Below, piece after piece: positions 6,764 through 7,170 of a stretch of DNA of 7,170 nucleotides (position 1 is the stretch's first letter; each line of letters starts with the position of its first letter). The translations under genes were made by a program, and so were the position numbers. Source of the DNA: Saprospirales bacterium (GTDB taxonomy: Bacteria; Bacteroidota; Bacteroidia; Chitinophagales; JADJOU01); contig CANHJR010000064.1 in NCBI GenBank assembly GCA_947461165.1, positions 1 through 7,170 of the forward strand, read 5' to 3'. The notes beneath the pieces were generated by a model. That model did not search any database. It was not told where the DNA came from and was given only the letters and a program-made list of their open reading frames with translations.

Positions 6764-7170
6764 AGCTTATTTCATTGGTGAGTTCGTTGATCTCTTGATT
6801 GGTCTCCGGGAAGTGTTCTGCTAGCGGTTCCCCTAGCTCTTTGATGACCTGAATCATAGCCGCTGTCAAGTCTTCAGACTGAATTTTTTGAATAGTTCGT
6901 TCGACGATAGTATTCCAATATTCCTTTCCGACCTTATTGTGAATTCCCTCATCCCCGTAAATCGCAATTTTTCTGGATTCAGAAGCCAGATAAATCAAAA
7001 TTCCAGATCTGTTTTTGGTTTTTTGCATGCCTAGTTTCTCAAAGACATGAATGGCTCGTTCAAGAGGATCGGAGTCGCAGAAATCTTCGACGTGCAGCCG
7101 AACCTCCCCGAGTGTGAGTCGCTCCACGCGTGCGATTTCAGCAGCTATTTTTTGAGAAGACTCATCCGAA
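6750..7170 (-). CDS. TPM-domain protein, likely cytoplasmic (5' end outside window)
   Basis: The visible part has 139 residues and ends at the TAA at 6752-6750. The frame is open through the right edge and already reads SDESSQKIAAEIARVER before the GTG at 7127, in line with the start of this family's domain. That GTG is therefore internal, and probably only a few residues are missing. The TPM domain is clear from LTLGEVRLHVED, DPLERAIHVFEKLGMQKTKN, GILIYLASESRKIAIYGDEG and IHNKVGKEYW. The visible part has no membrane segment or Gly-rich tail, which fits the short second TPM protein commonly found beside a longer membrane TPM protein in Bacteroidota, often with lemA. A lemA gene just beyond the right edge is therefore an inference worth testing. 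The biochemical function of this subgroup is not established. Its last 14 nt overlap the following TPM gene. Confidence 0.85.
   Translation of the reverse strand, partial: SDESSQKIAAEIARVERLTLGEVRLHVEDFCDSDPLERAIHVFEKLGMQKTKNRSGILIYLASESRKIAIYGDEGIHNKVGKEYWNTIVERTIQKIQSEDLTAAMIQVIKELGEPLAEHFPETNQEINELTNEISYGKI

Noticed and set aside
6750..7127. GTG at 7127 as the start of the first TPM gene
   Set aside because: The frame remains open upstream to the window edge and encodes residues (SDESSQKIAAEIARVER) that fit the domain's first helix.

Overview
The window comes from a Bacteroidota (Bacteroidetes) chromosome. Three observations support this: a secreted protein with a type IX secretion (T9SS) type A C-terminal sorting domain, two intergenic promoters of the TTTG-N19/20-TAnnTTTG type used by that phylum, and AT-rich start regions with little Shine-Dalgarno signal. 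The family content (GEVED and Ig-like adhesin, TlpA-like envelope protein, paired TPM-domain proteins, serine-palmitoyltransferase-type enzyme) fits a free-living or marine Bacteroidota, but genus and order cannot be read from it. All five genes lie on the minus strand, so transcription runs from the right end to the left end of the window.

From right to left: (1) 7170-6750 is a TPM-domain protein without a visible signal peptide, whose 5' end lies outside the window. (2) Overlapping it by 14 nt, 6763-5957 encodes a signal peptide, a TPM domain, one membrane segment and a Gly/Ser-rich tail; the pair forms one operon. (3) A 95-nt gap holds a weak hairpin with a T-run and a good promoter for 5861-2802, a 1019-residue secreted protein (signal peptide, GEVED domain, CARDB-like domain, eight Cys-paired Ig-like repeats, T9SS sorting domain). 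(4) A 26-nt intrinsic terminator follows, then a second good promoter for the alpha-oxoamine synthase gene, most like Bacteroides-type serine palmitoyltransferase. The longest frame of that gene begins with GTG inside the promoter, so the real start must be a downstream ATG at 2654 or 2630. (5) After 37 nt with no terminator comes a gene running off the left edge (1393 to <1), an exported TlpA/thioredoxin-like protein whose CxxC site has become Ala-Gly-Tyr-Leu.

The layout reads as three transcription units, all concerned with the cell envelope: a TPM pair, a monocistronic secreted adhesin, and a sphingolipid-type enzyme probably co-transcribed with a redox-dead thioredoxin-like protein. I see no mobile element, CRISPR array, RNA gene, phage or defence gene, and no clear sign of an undescribed system. 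The most informative points are the lost thioredoxin active site, the start correction of the oxoamine synthase, and the regular cysteine ladder of the secreted protein. No gene-free stretch exceeds 100 nt.
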